This document shows, one piece after another, positions 6,872 through 15,285 of a stretch of 39,498 nt of DNA. This DNA comes from Myxococcus sp. CA023. GTDB taxonomy: Bacteria > Myxococcota > Myxococcia > Myxococcales > Myxococcaceae. Position numbers and translations under genes: made by a program. The stretch's first letter is position 1. Each line of letters starts with the position of its first letter. The DNA is taken from NCBI RefSeq assembly GCF_010998615.1, contig NZ_JAAEAH010000086.1:1-39498 (forward strand), written 5' to 3'. The notes beneath the pieces are model-generated. The model saw only the letters and a program-made list of their open reading frames with translations. It was not told where the DNA came from and ran no database searches.

Positions 6872-9757
6872 ATGGTGGGTACTCAGCAAGTGGGCGTGCG
6901 CAGGAGCTGTTGGCGCGCCCGCGCCGTTTCGTTGTGCGCCGTGGTGTCCTTGTTGGCCGCATTCACCGCGGCGGCCCAGGTGCCCTCGTTCATCACCTTC
7001 GACAGCGCGCACGTGCGTCCCCTGGCGCTTTCCCCGGACGGGACGCGGTTGTTCGCCGTCAACACGCCGGACAACCGCCTGGAGGTCTTTTCCATCAGCA
7101 GTGCGGGGCTCTCGCTCATCGCGGCGGTGCCCGTGGGCCTGGAGCCCGTCGCTGTCGCCGCGCGCAACAACACGGAAGTCTGGGTGGTCAACCACCTGTC
7201 GGACAGCGTCAGCGTGGTGAGCCTGGTGGGCACGCCGCGGGTGGTGCGCACGCTGCTCGTGGGCGATGAGCCGCGCGACATCGTCTTCGCCGGCACCAAC
7301 GGCCATGCCTTCATCACCACCGCTCACCGGGGCCAGCACCGCACCGACCCGTCCATCGCCGCGGTTCCCGGGTCGGGGGACCCGAAGCTGACCACGCCTG
7401 GCGTGGGGCGCGCGGACGTCTGGGTCTTCAACCCGGCTTCGCTCGGGGCGACGCTGGGCGGCACGCCCCTGCGCATCGTGACGCTCTTCGGCGACACGCC
7501 GCGCGGGCTCGCCACCAGCCCGGACAAGAAGACTGTCTATGCGGCCATTGCCCAGTCCGGCAATCAGACGACCTCCGTCAGCCTGGGGAGCGTGTGCGAC
7601 GGGTTCAAGGAGCGGGACATGTGCCTCGTCTTCCCCGACACCCCGCCATTCGGAAACAACCTCATGCCAGGCGGCCTGCCTGGGCCCGCGACGAACTTCG
7701 AGGGCGCGAAGGCGCCGGAGACCGCCCTCATCGTGAAGTGGAACAGCGCCGCCGGGCAGTGGCAGGACACGCTGGGCCGCAACTTCAACAACGGCGTGCG
7801 CCTGCGTCTGCCGGACAAGGACGTCTTCGCCATCGACGCGGACACCCTTCAGGAGACGGCTTCCTTCTCGGGCGTGGGGACCACCCTCTTCAACCTGGTC
7901 ACCAACCCGAAGTCGGGTGTGGTGTATGCGTCCAACAGCGAAGCCAACAACCTGACCCGCTTCGAGGGCGCCGGTGAATACGGCGGCAGCACGGTGCAGG
8001 GAAACCTCGCGCAGATGCGCATCACCGTCATCTCCGGAGGCACGGCCTACCCGCGGCACCTCAACAAGCACATCGACTACTCGAAGCTGGCGGGGAAGCC
8101 CGGCTTCGACCCCTCGGTGAAGAACCACAGCCTCTCCACGCCGACGGAGATGGTCATCTCCCAAGATGGCACGAAGCTGTACGTTGCCGCGTTCAGCTCC
8201 AGCAAGATTGGCGTCTACGACACGGCGTCGCTGGAGAGCGATGCGTTCGACCCGCGCACCGCGAGCGCCAACCACATCCCGGTGAGTGGCGGCGGGCCCA
8301 GCGGTCTGGTGCTGGACGAGGCGCGCAACCGCCTCTACGTGATGACCCGCTTCGACAACGCGGTGAAGGTCATCGACCTGGCCACCAAGGCGCAGCTGTC
8401 CTCGGTGTCGCTCTACAATCCGGAGCCCGCCTCCGTCGTCCAGGGCCGCCCGTTCCTCTATGACGCCAACTTCTCATCGGCCAACGGTGAGTCGTCGTGC
8501 GCCAGTTGCCATATCTTTGGTGACAAGGACGAGCTCGCCTGGGACCTGGGCAACCCGGATGCGACGGTGGCGGCAAATCCCATCAACATGCGCCTCGCGA
8601 GCGACCTCGAGATTGGCATCTTCCGTTCCTTCACCGGCCACCCGAGCTCACCCATCAACGGAACGGGGAAGCAGAACGAGTTCCACCCGATGAAGGGGCC
8701 CATGACGACGCAGACTCTGCGCGGCATGTCGAACCAGGGCGCCATGCACTGGCGGGGTGACCGTTCAAATGGCTTCTTCGGTGTCGATGCCGGCGGGGAG
8801 GAGATGTCCTTCAAGAACTTCATCGTCGCCTTCCCGGAACTGCTGGGCCGCGCGTCGATGCCCACCGAGGCGGAGATGGACACGTTCACGGCCTTCCAAC
8901 TCCAGGTGCAGCTGCCGCCCAACCCCATTCGCAGGCTGGACAACGCGCTCACGGCTTCGCAAAAGGCGGCGAGCGATTTCTACTTCGGAAGCCGCCGGGT
9001 GGACGGCATCGCGATAGGCGATGACAACGGGTTCAATTGCAATGGCTGTCACACGATTGACGGTGCGCGGGGCTTCTTCGGCACGGATACCCGTTCCAGC
9101 TTCGAGGGCATCAGTCAGATCATGAAGATTCCCCACGTGCGGAACATGTACACGAAGGTTGGCATGTTCGGCTTCCCGGACAGCAGCTTCTTCCTGCATC
9201 CGGAGACGGGGCAAGTGGGCGACCAGGTTCGCGGCTTCGGTTTCACGCATGATGGCGCGGTGGACACCATGTTCCGCTTCTTCAGTGCCATCGTGTTCTC
9301 CAACACCAGCATTGGTGGGCCCCTCGTGGGCTTCCGGAACGACACCGAGCGGCGCCAGATGGAGGACTTCATGTTGGCGGCGGATACCGACCTGGCGCCG
9401 ATTGTCGGCCAGCAGGTGACGCTCACGGCATCGAATGCCGCCAACGTGGGGGCGCGCATCGACCTGCTGATTGCGCGAGCCCGAGCGCAGTTCGCGTCGA
9501 AGGTGCTCGGTGGCGCGACCTACGAGGCCGACGTGGTCGCGAAGGTGGCCGTGGGCAGCCGGGTGAAGGGTTTCCTGTACGAACGGGGTCCCGGGACCTG
9601 GAAGCCCGATGACGGCAGCGCGAACATCTCCACCGCGGCGCTCCGAGCGCTGGCGAACACCGCGGGGCAGGAGGTGACCTTCACCGCGGTTCCTCCTGGT
9701 TCCGGTACGCGCATCGCGCTCGATCGGAACCTGGACGGCAGGCTCGACGGCCAGTAG
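6872..9757 (+). CDS. Exported beta-propeller/di-heme cytochrome c peroxidase-like fusion
   Basis: A 961-residue exported protein. The signal peptide spans about residues 1-35 (AAFTAAAQ). Residues 40-520 carry YncE/YVTN-type propeller repeats, for example LALSPDGTRLFAVNTPDNRL and VWVVNHLSDSVSVVSL. The C-terminal half belongs to the di-heme cytochrome c peroxidase/MauG superfamily, with two CxxCH heme-binding motifs: CASCH at 543-547 and CNGCH at 723-727. Fusion of the two modules suggests a periplasmic or surface redox protein that may bind a partner through the propeller. The ATG is supported by AGGAGG 5 bases upstream. It is divergent from the MalT-type regulator, a candidate controller. Whether it is a peroxidase or a tryptophan- or metal-modifying oxidase of MauG type cannot be told. 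Confidence 0.92.
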   Translation: MVGTQQVGVRRSCWRARAVSLCAVVSLLAAFTAAAQVPSFITFDSAHVRPLALSPDGTRLFAVNTPDNRLEVFSISSAGLSLIAAVPVGLEPVAVAARNNTEVWVVNHLSDSVSVVSLVGTPRVVRTLLVGDEPRDIVFAGTNGHAFITTAHRGQHRTDPSIAAVPGSGDPKLTTPGVGRADVWVFNPASLGATLGGTPLRIVTLFGDTPRGLATSPDKKTVYAAIAQSGNQTTSVSLGSVCDGFKERDMCLVFPDTPPFGNNLMPGGLPGPATNFEGAKAPETALIVKWNSAAGQWQDTLGRNFNNGVRLRLPDKDVFAIDADTLQETASFSGVGTTLFNLVTNPKSGVVYASNSEANNLTRFEGAGEYGGSTVQGNLAQMRITVISGGTAYPRHLNKHIDYSKLAGKPGFDPSVKNHSLSTPTEMVISQDGTKLYVAAFSSSKIGVYDTASLESDAFDPRTASANHIPVSGGGPSGLVLDEARNRLYVMTRFDNAVKVIDLATKAQLSSVSLYNPEPASVVQGRPFLYDANFSSANGESSCASCHIFGDKDELAWDLGNPDATVAANPINMRLASDLEIGIFRSFTGHPSSPINGTGKQNEFHPMKGPMTTQTLRGMSNQGAMHWRGDRSNGFFGVDAGGEEMSFKNFIVAFPELLGRASMPTEAEMDTFTAFQLQVQLPPNPIRRLDNALTASQKAASDFYFGSRRVDGIAIGDDNGFNCNGCHTIDGARGFFGTDTRSSFEGISQIMKIPHVRNMYTKVGMFGFPDSSFFLHPETGQVGDQVRGFGFTHDGAVDTMFRFFSAIVFSNTSIGGPLVGFRNDTERRQMEDFMLAADTDLAPIVGQQVTLTASNAANVGARIDLLIARARAQFASKVLGGATYEADVVAKVAVGSRVKGFLYERGPGTWKPDDGSANISTAALRALANTAGQEVTFTAVPPGSGTRIALDRNLDGRLDGQ

Positions 9758-10080
9758 CCGGCGAGCGTGTTGGTCTCGGCGGGAGCTGAGACGGGCGCAG
9801 TCGCAACCCATCGGAGCCTCAACACACCGGTGGGCTTGCCAACTGTCGCCTCCCTTTGCACTGAGCCAGCACCGGGCCGAGGCTCGGAGGAGTGTGAGTC
9901 TTGTGGCGCGTACGGGCGAGACGGCGTGCTGGGACCTTCTGGCGGGCCGCTGGAGGGGACGCGCCGCGCCTGGGGGGCACCCGCCGTCCCCGGTTCCGTA
10001 TCGCCCCAGGCATCGGTCATTCGTCCTACGGGCGGATGGCCGATGTCTGTAGAAGGGCGTGTCCCATAATGTCCTCCGTC
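9758..10080. other. Intergenic region, no gene seen
   Basis: These 323 bases separate two plus-strand genes. No ORF with convincing coding character was found. The only item of note is CATAAT at 10065-10070, which resembles a -10 box and lies 10 bases before the chosen start of the next gene. Confidence 0.5.
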
Positions 10081-10542
10081 ATGGACACACGCACCCTGAC
10101 AGAACGCCTCACCATCGCGACGCCCTGCGAGATGCGTTGGGAGGACATGAAAGGGGATGCACGTGTCCGGCACTGTGGTGCCTGCAGGCTCTCCGTCCAC
10201 AACCTGAGCGAGATGACCACGCTCGAGGTGGAGGCGCTGCTCCAGCCCGGTGGGAGTGTCTGTGTCCGGCTCTACCGCCGGCCGGATGGGACCGTCGTCA
10301 CGGGGGATTGCCGTCGCATCTGGAGCCAGCAGCGAGAGGAGGCGGTCACGCTCCTGGGCACGGCGGCGACCGTGGTGGCCGCGTTTTCATTCCTCGTCTT
10401 GATTGGCTTGCTGACGATCACCCTCTACGGCGACCACATCCGGCGCATGTTCGGCAGTGCCACCGCGGGAGCCTTGCCGGCCACGTTGCCGCCCGCCGTG
10501 AGCGCGCCTTCCCCCTTGCTGGGGGGGCACAGGGCGCCATGA
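10081..10542 (+). CDS. Membrane protein with Cys-rich cytoplasmic head (C..RW..M / RHC..C motif)
   Basis: A 153-residue protein. The first 80 residues carry a pattern seen in a widespread uncharacterised group: ATPCEMRWEDMKGD, then VRHCGACRLSVHNLSEMT, then a later GSVCVRLYRRPDG and GDCRRIW. The spaced Cys residues could bind zinc. One membrane segment follows (about residues 92-117, LLGTAATVVAAFSFLVLIGL), then a short Pro/Ala-rich tail. The topology suggests the Cys-rich head faces the cytoplasm, as in anti-sigma-like proteins, but no such function is shown. The start could also be the ATG at 10069; neither has a good SD. With CATAAT at 10065-10070, the 10081 start could be leaderless. Confidence 0.75.
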   Translation: MDTRTLTERLTIATPCEMRWEDMKGDARVRHCGACRLSVHNLSEMTTLEVEALLQPGGSVCVRLYRRPDGTVVTGDCRRIWSQQREEAVTLLGTAATVVAAFSFLVLIGLLTITLYGDHIRRMFGSATAGALPATLPPAVSAPSPLLGGHRAP

Positions 10543-10569
10543 CCAGCGGGCAGCCGAGGCGGCCGGCTG

Positions 10570-10953
10570 TCAGGGCCGTTGAGGCGGCACTCTGCACGCG
10601 GCATGTCCCATGATGATGTCGCCGTCGACGGTGCTCGTGGGCGTCGGCGTCCATCCGGATGCAAGCCGGGCGTCGAGGAGTTCATCTGCGCTGGGTCGGT
10701 GGTCCCACACGGAGACCGAAGTGACTCCGCCCAGTCAGGTCGTGTCGAATACCAGGTAGCTGCCTTCCATCCACGGCATCACCACGTCGTGGGTGAACTC
10801 GTCCTGGACGATGACCTCCGTGACATCGCGCGGCGGCGAGCTCGCGAAGCCCCAGCGCACGACGTCCTGGAGCAGCGTGAGGGACGCCAGCTTCTTTTCC
10901 AGGGCGGAGCGCGCTTCCTGAGGCAGCGAAGCCCGGTCGGTCAGAGGCACCAT
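10570..10953 (-). pseudogene. Conserved-looking small protein interrupted by an in-frame TGA
   Basis: The ATG at 10953 opens a 72-codon frame that ends at a TGA (10735-10737), right after SYLVFDTT. The same frame stays open for 54 more codons to a second TGA at 10570-10572. The continuation reads like protein (LGGVTSVSVWDHRPSADELL, then ARLASGWTPTP, then DGDIIMGHAACR). By hand count, 64 of 72 codons before the stop and 40 of 54 after it end in G or C. The natural product is therefore probably about 127 residues long, and either a nonsense mutation or recoding has cut it. It lies beside a truncated hydrolase, which favours decay. If translation stops at the first TGA, the product is a 72-residue protein of unknown function. 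Confidence 0.6.
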
Positions 10954-10989
10954 GGTGTCAACCTATCTCGAAATCGCATCCGCGGGCAG

Positions 10990-11187
10990 TCAGGCGGAGC
11001 TCGCGAGCGCGCCGTGGAGGACGACCACGTTGGGCGTGGCTTCTGGACCGCCCACCAGCACATGCGTGTCACCGACGCGGGTCTGCACCGTCCGGCTCTC
11101 CGTCGGCATCCGCAGGCGGCCGCGGAAATGGTCGTGCCACCGGGAGAGCACGGCCTTCGCCTGCTCACCCTTGAATGCCGATTTCAT
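10990..11187 (-). pseudogene. Truncated alpha/beta hydrolase (N-terminal stump)
   Basis: A 65-residue frame whose second half (VGDTHVLVGGPEATPNVVVL followed by HGALASSA) is the opening beta-strand and oxyanion HG loop of an alpha/beta hydrolase. Intact family members run to 250-300 residues. The nucleophile elbow, acid and His are all missing here. The frame stops just after the HG loop, and only 36 bases separate it from the next start codon, so the rest of the gene has been deleted rather than frameshifted. It begins 24 bases after the outer-membrane protein gene on the same strand. Confidence 0.65.
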
Positions 11188-11211
11188 CAGGCCATCATCG
11201 CATTTTCTGCC

Positions 11212-11841
11212 CTAGAACCGGTGTACCGCCGTGAGCCTCACGACGGGATGCAGCGTCTGCGTTGTCTCGACGGTGCGCTCAGGCTTCGAAAGCAGACACC
11301 AGGAGAACAGCGTGCAGGTCGCGGAGCGCGGCAGCTCGGTCTCCTGACGGAGGTGGCTGAATCCAGCGCCGCCCGCCAGGGCGATATGCCACTGGTTGCC
11401 CAGTTGCTGCGAATATCCGACCAGTCCGCTGACAGAGGCGCGGAGCTTCGACACATCCTCATCCGCGTCGAAGAAGGTGCCATCACCCTGGACGGACAGG
11501 AAGGGCCCCTGGAAGGGCCTCCCGGTCAGATAGACGCGGCCGCCAGCCTGGAGGCCCGTCGCCTTCAGGTTCACGCCCACGTGCCCGCCTGCGAACACCG
11601 AGATGAACGGTGACAGGGGCTGCTCGATGTCCACGATGAAGGCCATCGACGCAGGGGAGACGGAGTCCACCGAGAGCGAGTGCACGCCCAGGGCCGCCGC
11701 GCTGCTCAACCTCTGGGTTCCCCCATGGACAGCGGGAGGCGCGGAATGGGGTGCGACAGGCGGTTCTTCCTGGGCGTGCGCGAGCATCGGCGCGGACACG
11801 AGGCCAGCAAGAGCACGGACGCGAAGGGAGCTGAGATTCAT
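11212..11841 (-). CDS. Predicted outer-membrane beta-barrel protein
   Basis: A 209-residue exported protein. The signal peptide ends in PMLAHA, after which comes a Pro/Ala-rich stretch. The rest shows alternating, aromatic- and glycine-rich strands (FISVFAGGHVGVNLKA, GRVYLTGRPFQGPFLSVQG, WHIALAGGAGFSHL) and ends in Phe, as barrel proteins often do. The start at 11841 is used because the signal peptide begins there; the longer frame to 11883 lacks export features. Two Cys near the C-terminus (TCTLFSWC) are unusual for a barrel. No specific family or ligand is recognised. Confidence 0.75.
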   Translation of the reverse strand: MNLSSLRVRALAGLVSAPMLAHAQEEPPVAPHSAPPAVHGGTQRLSSAAALGVHSLSVDSVSPASMAFIVDIEQPLSPFISVFAGGHVGVNLKATGLQAGGRVYLTGRPFQGPFLSVQGDGTFFDADEDVSKLRASVSGLVGYSQQLGNQWHIALAGGAGFSHLRQETELPRSATCTLFSWCLLSKPERTVETTQTLHPVVRLTAVHRF

Positions 11842-11951
11842 GTGCCCATACCCATCAAGGGGCATGCCAACGCGAAACCCCACGAAATATCAGAAGGCCG
11901 TGTCAGCCACTGTGCATGCAGTTGCACAAGTGTGAAGCCGTGCTCGCGGCT

Positions 11952-13868
11952 TCAGGGGCTCCGTCGGAGGTACTGGTCCAGGAAGGTGAGGATTCTGACG
12001 GAGGTCTCCGCTTCGCTCTTCGTGCTGCTGAAGCCATGGCCATCATTGGGGAGGACGAAGTAGTCGACGGGCACGCCGTTCTTCCGGACGGCCTCGACGA
12101 GCGCGTCCGTCTTGGCCTTGGGCACGCGCGGGTCGTTGGCGCCCTGGATGACGAGCAGGGGCCTGCGAATCTTCTCCGCGTGGAACAGCGGGGAGATTTC
12201 TCGAAGCATCGCCTCCTGCGTCTGGGGGTTGCCCAGTTCCTGGTAGAGCGCCTCGCGCAGGGCCTCCTTGTGGGGCGGCAGCTCTCGCAGAGCGCTCAGC
12301 CAGTCTGAGATGCCGAACGCATCCACGCCCACGGCGAAGACGTCGGGATGGAACGCCAGCGCCGCGAGCACCATATATCCGCCGTAGCTGGGGCCCAGGA
12401 TGCCCACGCGCGCGCCATCCACGTAGGGGAGGGCGGCCAGGTACTTCTTCGCCTCGACGCAGTCCTGGAGCGGCGCCTTGCCGTGCTGCTGGTCATCCGC
12501 CGTGAAGAACGACTTGCCGTAGCCCTCGCTGCCCCGGTTGTTGACGGCGAGCACCACGTAGCCGTGGTGGACGAGGAACTGGAAGAAGCTGCTGTAGCCC
12601 TTGGAGGACTGTCCTCCCGGTCCCCCATGGACGAAGACGATGGCGGGGGCGCGTTGCTTCGCGGTGGCCTGATGGGGCTTGTAGAGCAGCGCCGGAATCT
12701 CCAGCCCGTCGAAGGACTTGAAGCGCACCCGCTCCGACTCCACCAGGTGCTGGGCGTCCAGAGCCCGGCCCAGCGTGTCGGTCAGGCGGGTGAGCTTCTT
12801 CGTCTCGAAGTCGTAGACGTACAGGTTGCCGGGCGACCGGTCTCCGTCGACGTGGAAGGCCATTCGCTTCTCTCCGCGGGACAGGCTCACACCGGAGAGC
12901 GCCCCCTCTGGAATCCCTGGCAGGGGCACGCGCCTGCCGGCCTTCACGTCGTGGACCCGAAGCGTGGTGCGGCCGTCCTCGTTGACGCGGGTGACGCGCC
13001 ACGTGCCACGTCGCGAGAACACCGTGGAGAGCACGTCCCAGTTCAGCTTCTCCACCAGCTCGCGCTTCCCAGTGGCGAGCACGTGGCGCTCCACGCGAAT
13101 GAACTCGGAGCCCTCGTTGGTGAGCAGGTACAGCGCGGAGGACGCCGGGTCGAAGGTCGCCGCCTTCCAACTGGCCGAGCCCTCGTGCGCGGTGAGGTGC
13201 CGACGCTGCTGGGTGGCGAACTCGTAGAGGTAGACGTCGCTGTCGGACAGCGTCTGTGACTTCTCCAGCGCCAGCCACTTCTCGTCCGGGGAGAGGACGC
13301 CGGGTACATGCTCGCCATCGCCCGCGTAGAGCAGGGTGCGGGCATACGTCTTGGCGTCATAGCGGTAGAGGTCCTGGAAGCGTGCGTCGCGCTCGTTGGT
13401 GAGGACGTAGAAGGCGGCGCCGTCCTGGCTCCAGCCGAAGAAGGACGCGCGGTGCTCGTCGCCCGGAGTGAGGTCCTTCTCCTGGCCGTCCAGCGTGCGC
13501 ACGTAGAGGTGGGCGAGTTCGTTGCCTCCCGAGTCTCGCGTGAAGAGGACGCGGTCATCGGTGGGGAAGTAGGCGACGGCGATGGAGGCGTCCTGGGTGG
13601 AGCGGGTCAGCTGCGTGGGCTTTCCTCCTGTCACCGGGACGGAGAAGACATTGAAGACGCCGGTCTCGTTCGACGAGTACAGCACCCGCTGCTCATCCGA
13701 GGAGAAGGACGCACCGAGTACGGAGGTCGTCTCCATGAACTGCTCGACGGTGTAACGCTTTGCCGGGCCTGTGGGCCTGGTCGTCCCGGCGCGGGGAGCG
13801 GACAGCGCCAGTGAGGGAAGGACCACGATGGCAACAAGGGCTCGCGTGAGGGTGGACCAGGGGGGCAT
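11952..13868 (-). CDS. Exported S9 prolyl-oligopeptidase-type serine peptidase
   Basis: A 638-residue enzyme. An N-terminal signal peptide (LVAIVVLPSLALSAPRA) is followed by a WD40/TolB-like propeller (about 40-370; for example ASFSSDEQRVLYSSNETGVF) and a C-terminal alpha/beta hydrolase domain. The catalytic triad is visible: Ser494 in GPSYGGY, Asp579 in GANDPRVP and His611 in NDGHGF. The HGGPGG oxyanion motif is also intact. Enzymes of this layout cleave short peptides in the periplasm or outside the cell, fitting a predator's protein digestion. The ATG at 13868 is chosen because it opens the signal peptide; 70 upstream in-frame codons look non-coding. The SD is weak. Confidence 0.95.
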   Translation of the reverse strand: MPPWSTLTRALVAIVVLPSLALSAPRAGTTRPTGPAKRYTVEQFMETTSVLGASFSSDEQRVLYSSNETGVFNVFSVPVTGGKPTQLTRSTQDASIAVAYFPTDDRVLFTRDSGGNELAHLYVRTLDGQEKDLTPGDEHRASFFGWSQDGAAFYVLTNERDARFQDLYRYDAKTYARTLLYAGDGEHVPGVLSPDEKWLALEKSQTLSDSDVYLYEFATQQRRHLTAHEGSASWKAATFDPASSALYLLTNEGSEFIRVERHVLATGKRELVEKLNWDVLSTVFSRRGTWRVTRVNEDGRTTLRVHDVKAGRRVPLPGIPEGALSGVSLSRGEKRMAFHVDGDRSPGNLYVYDFETKKLTRLTDTLGRALDAQHLVESERVRFKSFDGLEIPALLYKPHQATAKQRAPAIVFVHGGPGGQSSKGYSSFFQFLVHHGYVVLAVNNRGSEGYGKSFFTADDQQHGKAPLQDCVEAKKYLAALPYVDGARVGILGPSYGGYMVLAALAFHPDVFAVGVDAFGISDWLSALRELPPHKEALREALYQELGNPQTQEAMLREISPLFHAEKIRRPLLVIQGANDPRVPKAKTDALVEAVRKNGVPVDYFVLPNDGHGFSSTKSEAETSVRILTFLDQYLRRSP

Positions 13869-14105
13869 GGGGGTTCCACAAGTCGGGCGGTGGAGCAGGG
13901 GAGTGCACGAGACTGTGGCGTGATTGGGGGCGGGAGACGAGTTTCCAGATGGAAGGCGCTGCGAAGCGGCGGTGGCACCTGCGTAGGAGGCGCGCCAGGA
14001 CGCCACTGTCAGGAACGGACCGGCCCGGGCTCCCGTCCTTAGAGGAAGCGGGCCTCTGCACCGGTTTTGCACTGACATCCAGGCTCACCGGTGGAGGCGG
14101 TTCCC

Positions 14106-15176
14106 ATGCGATGGATGCGCACGTTGACGTTGGGTGTGTTGGCGATGTCGGGCGGCTGTACCGAGAGCAAGGTGGCGGAGGACCTGGACATCGTCCTGAG
14201 TGGACGACTCGTTGACGAGGCGGGCGCGCCGCTCTCGGACGTGCTGCTGAAGCTCTACCGCAGTGAGAACTCCTCATGCGCGTTCGCTGCCTTCTCGGCG
14301 AGCTGGAGGTCGGTGAAGACCCGCGCCGATGGCACCTTCGAGGTCGACCTGCTGGGGGCGGACACCCGCAACGGGAGCATCGCGCGTTGCTTCGTGGCCC
14401 GCTCGCCCGAGCAGTCCAAGGGAAGGCGCGTTTCGGCCTTCTTCCTCATCCAGCAGTCGGAGGTCGCGCTGCCCGTCTTCCGGGAGTGGACCGGCACGCT
14501 GACGGCCACCGCGGAGGCGCAGGGAGTGAGCGTGGGCTTCCGGCCGCTGTCCGCCACCCACGGTGCCGGGAACGATGAGCACGTGCTGTACCTCCGCCCG
14601 TCGAGCGCCAGGGAGGCCTGGCAGGTGCTCAAGGCCTCCTCTCCGGTTCACCTGAGCGACTACGTCCTCGAGGACGCGGAGGGGCTCAAGGCCTCCGTCA
14701 CGACCGCGCGCGAGGCGACTGCGGGAGGTGTGACGGTTGGCCTCACCTATTCCAGTGATGACGTTGTCCTGCCTCGCCTTGCTCGCGTCCCGGCAAGCCG
14801 TGGCGCGGCGTGCACCTACCTGAACGCCGAGACGCCCTGCCGCGTCACCAACGGCGACCTCGGCGGGATTGTGCTCTTCCAAGAGGGCGTCCGTGAAGTC
14901 GCCGTGCAGCTCTCGCGGTCCGTAGTGCCTCGCAAGGCCGTGCTGCGCAACTTCGGGGTGTCGGGCACCATGAGCGAGCTGGTGCTGGAGGGAAGCGCCG
15001 ACGGCGCCCAGTGGATGCCCCTGGCCAACTTGCTCGATGGCGCCGGTGTGCAGTCCTTCATGGAAGTGGACCTCACGGGCACGACACCGGTGTCGCAGGT
15101 CCGTGTTCGGGCAACTCCGCAAGAGGCGGTGGGAGCGTTGCGCTCGCTGGGGCAGCTCTCGCTCTTCGAGGAGTGA
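14106..15176 (+). CDS. Lipoprotein with N-terminal carboxypeptidase-regulatory-like fold
   Basis: A 356-residue lipoprotein. The signal peptide ends in a lipobox-like AMSGGC, so Cys19 would be lipidated. The early part (VLSGRLVDEAGAPLSDVLLK, then TRADGTFEVDLLG) has the G.V.D..G.PL..V pattern of carboxypeptidase-regulatory-like (transthyretin-type) domains. The C-terminal third (KAVLRNFGVSG, MSELVLEGSADGAQWMPLAN) resembles a discoidin/F5-8C-like strand pattern, less certainly. GGAGG lies 8 bases before the ATG at 14106. It is divergent from the S9 peptidase across 237 bases. The ligand is unknown. Confidence 0.8.
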   Translation: MRWMRTLTLGVLAMSGGCTESKVAEDLDIVLSGRLVDEAGAPLSDVLLKLYRSENSSCAFAAFSASWRSVKTRADGTFEVDLLGADTRNGSIARCFVARSPEQSKGRRVSAFFLIQQSEVALPVFREWTGTLTATAEAQGVSVGFRPLSATHGAGNDEHVLYLRPSSAREAWQVLKASSPVHLSDYVLEDAEGLKASVTTAREATAGGVTVGLTYSSDDVVLPRLARVPASRGAACTYLNAETPCRVTNGDLGGIVLFQEGVREVAVQLSRSVVPRKAVLRNFGVSGTMSELVLEGSADGAQWMPLANLLDGAGVQSFMEVDLTGTTPVSQVRVRATPQEAVGALRSLGQLSLFEE

Positions 15177-15285
15177 CAGGACCGCGGCCAGGGTTCTTCG
15201 TTTCTCGGTGAGGGAAATCGGGGCTCGGCTCCGTTCAGGGGAGTGACGGCGAATGAGCGCCGTCCTTCCTCACGGAGTTCCCGCT

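Noticed and set aside
6602..8275. 557-codon minus-strand open frame over the propeller part of the cytochrome fusion
   Set aside because: It is antisense to a confident exported protein and has no domains; it is Arg/His/Gly-rich.
10579..11613. 344-codon plus-strand open frame over the decaying gene patch
   Set aside because: No start support or domains. The minus strand encodes recognisable hydrolase and outer-membrane sequences here.
12348..13259. 303-codon plus-strand open frame
   Set aside because: It is antisense to the S9 peptidase, whose catalytic triad is intact.
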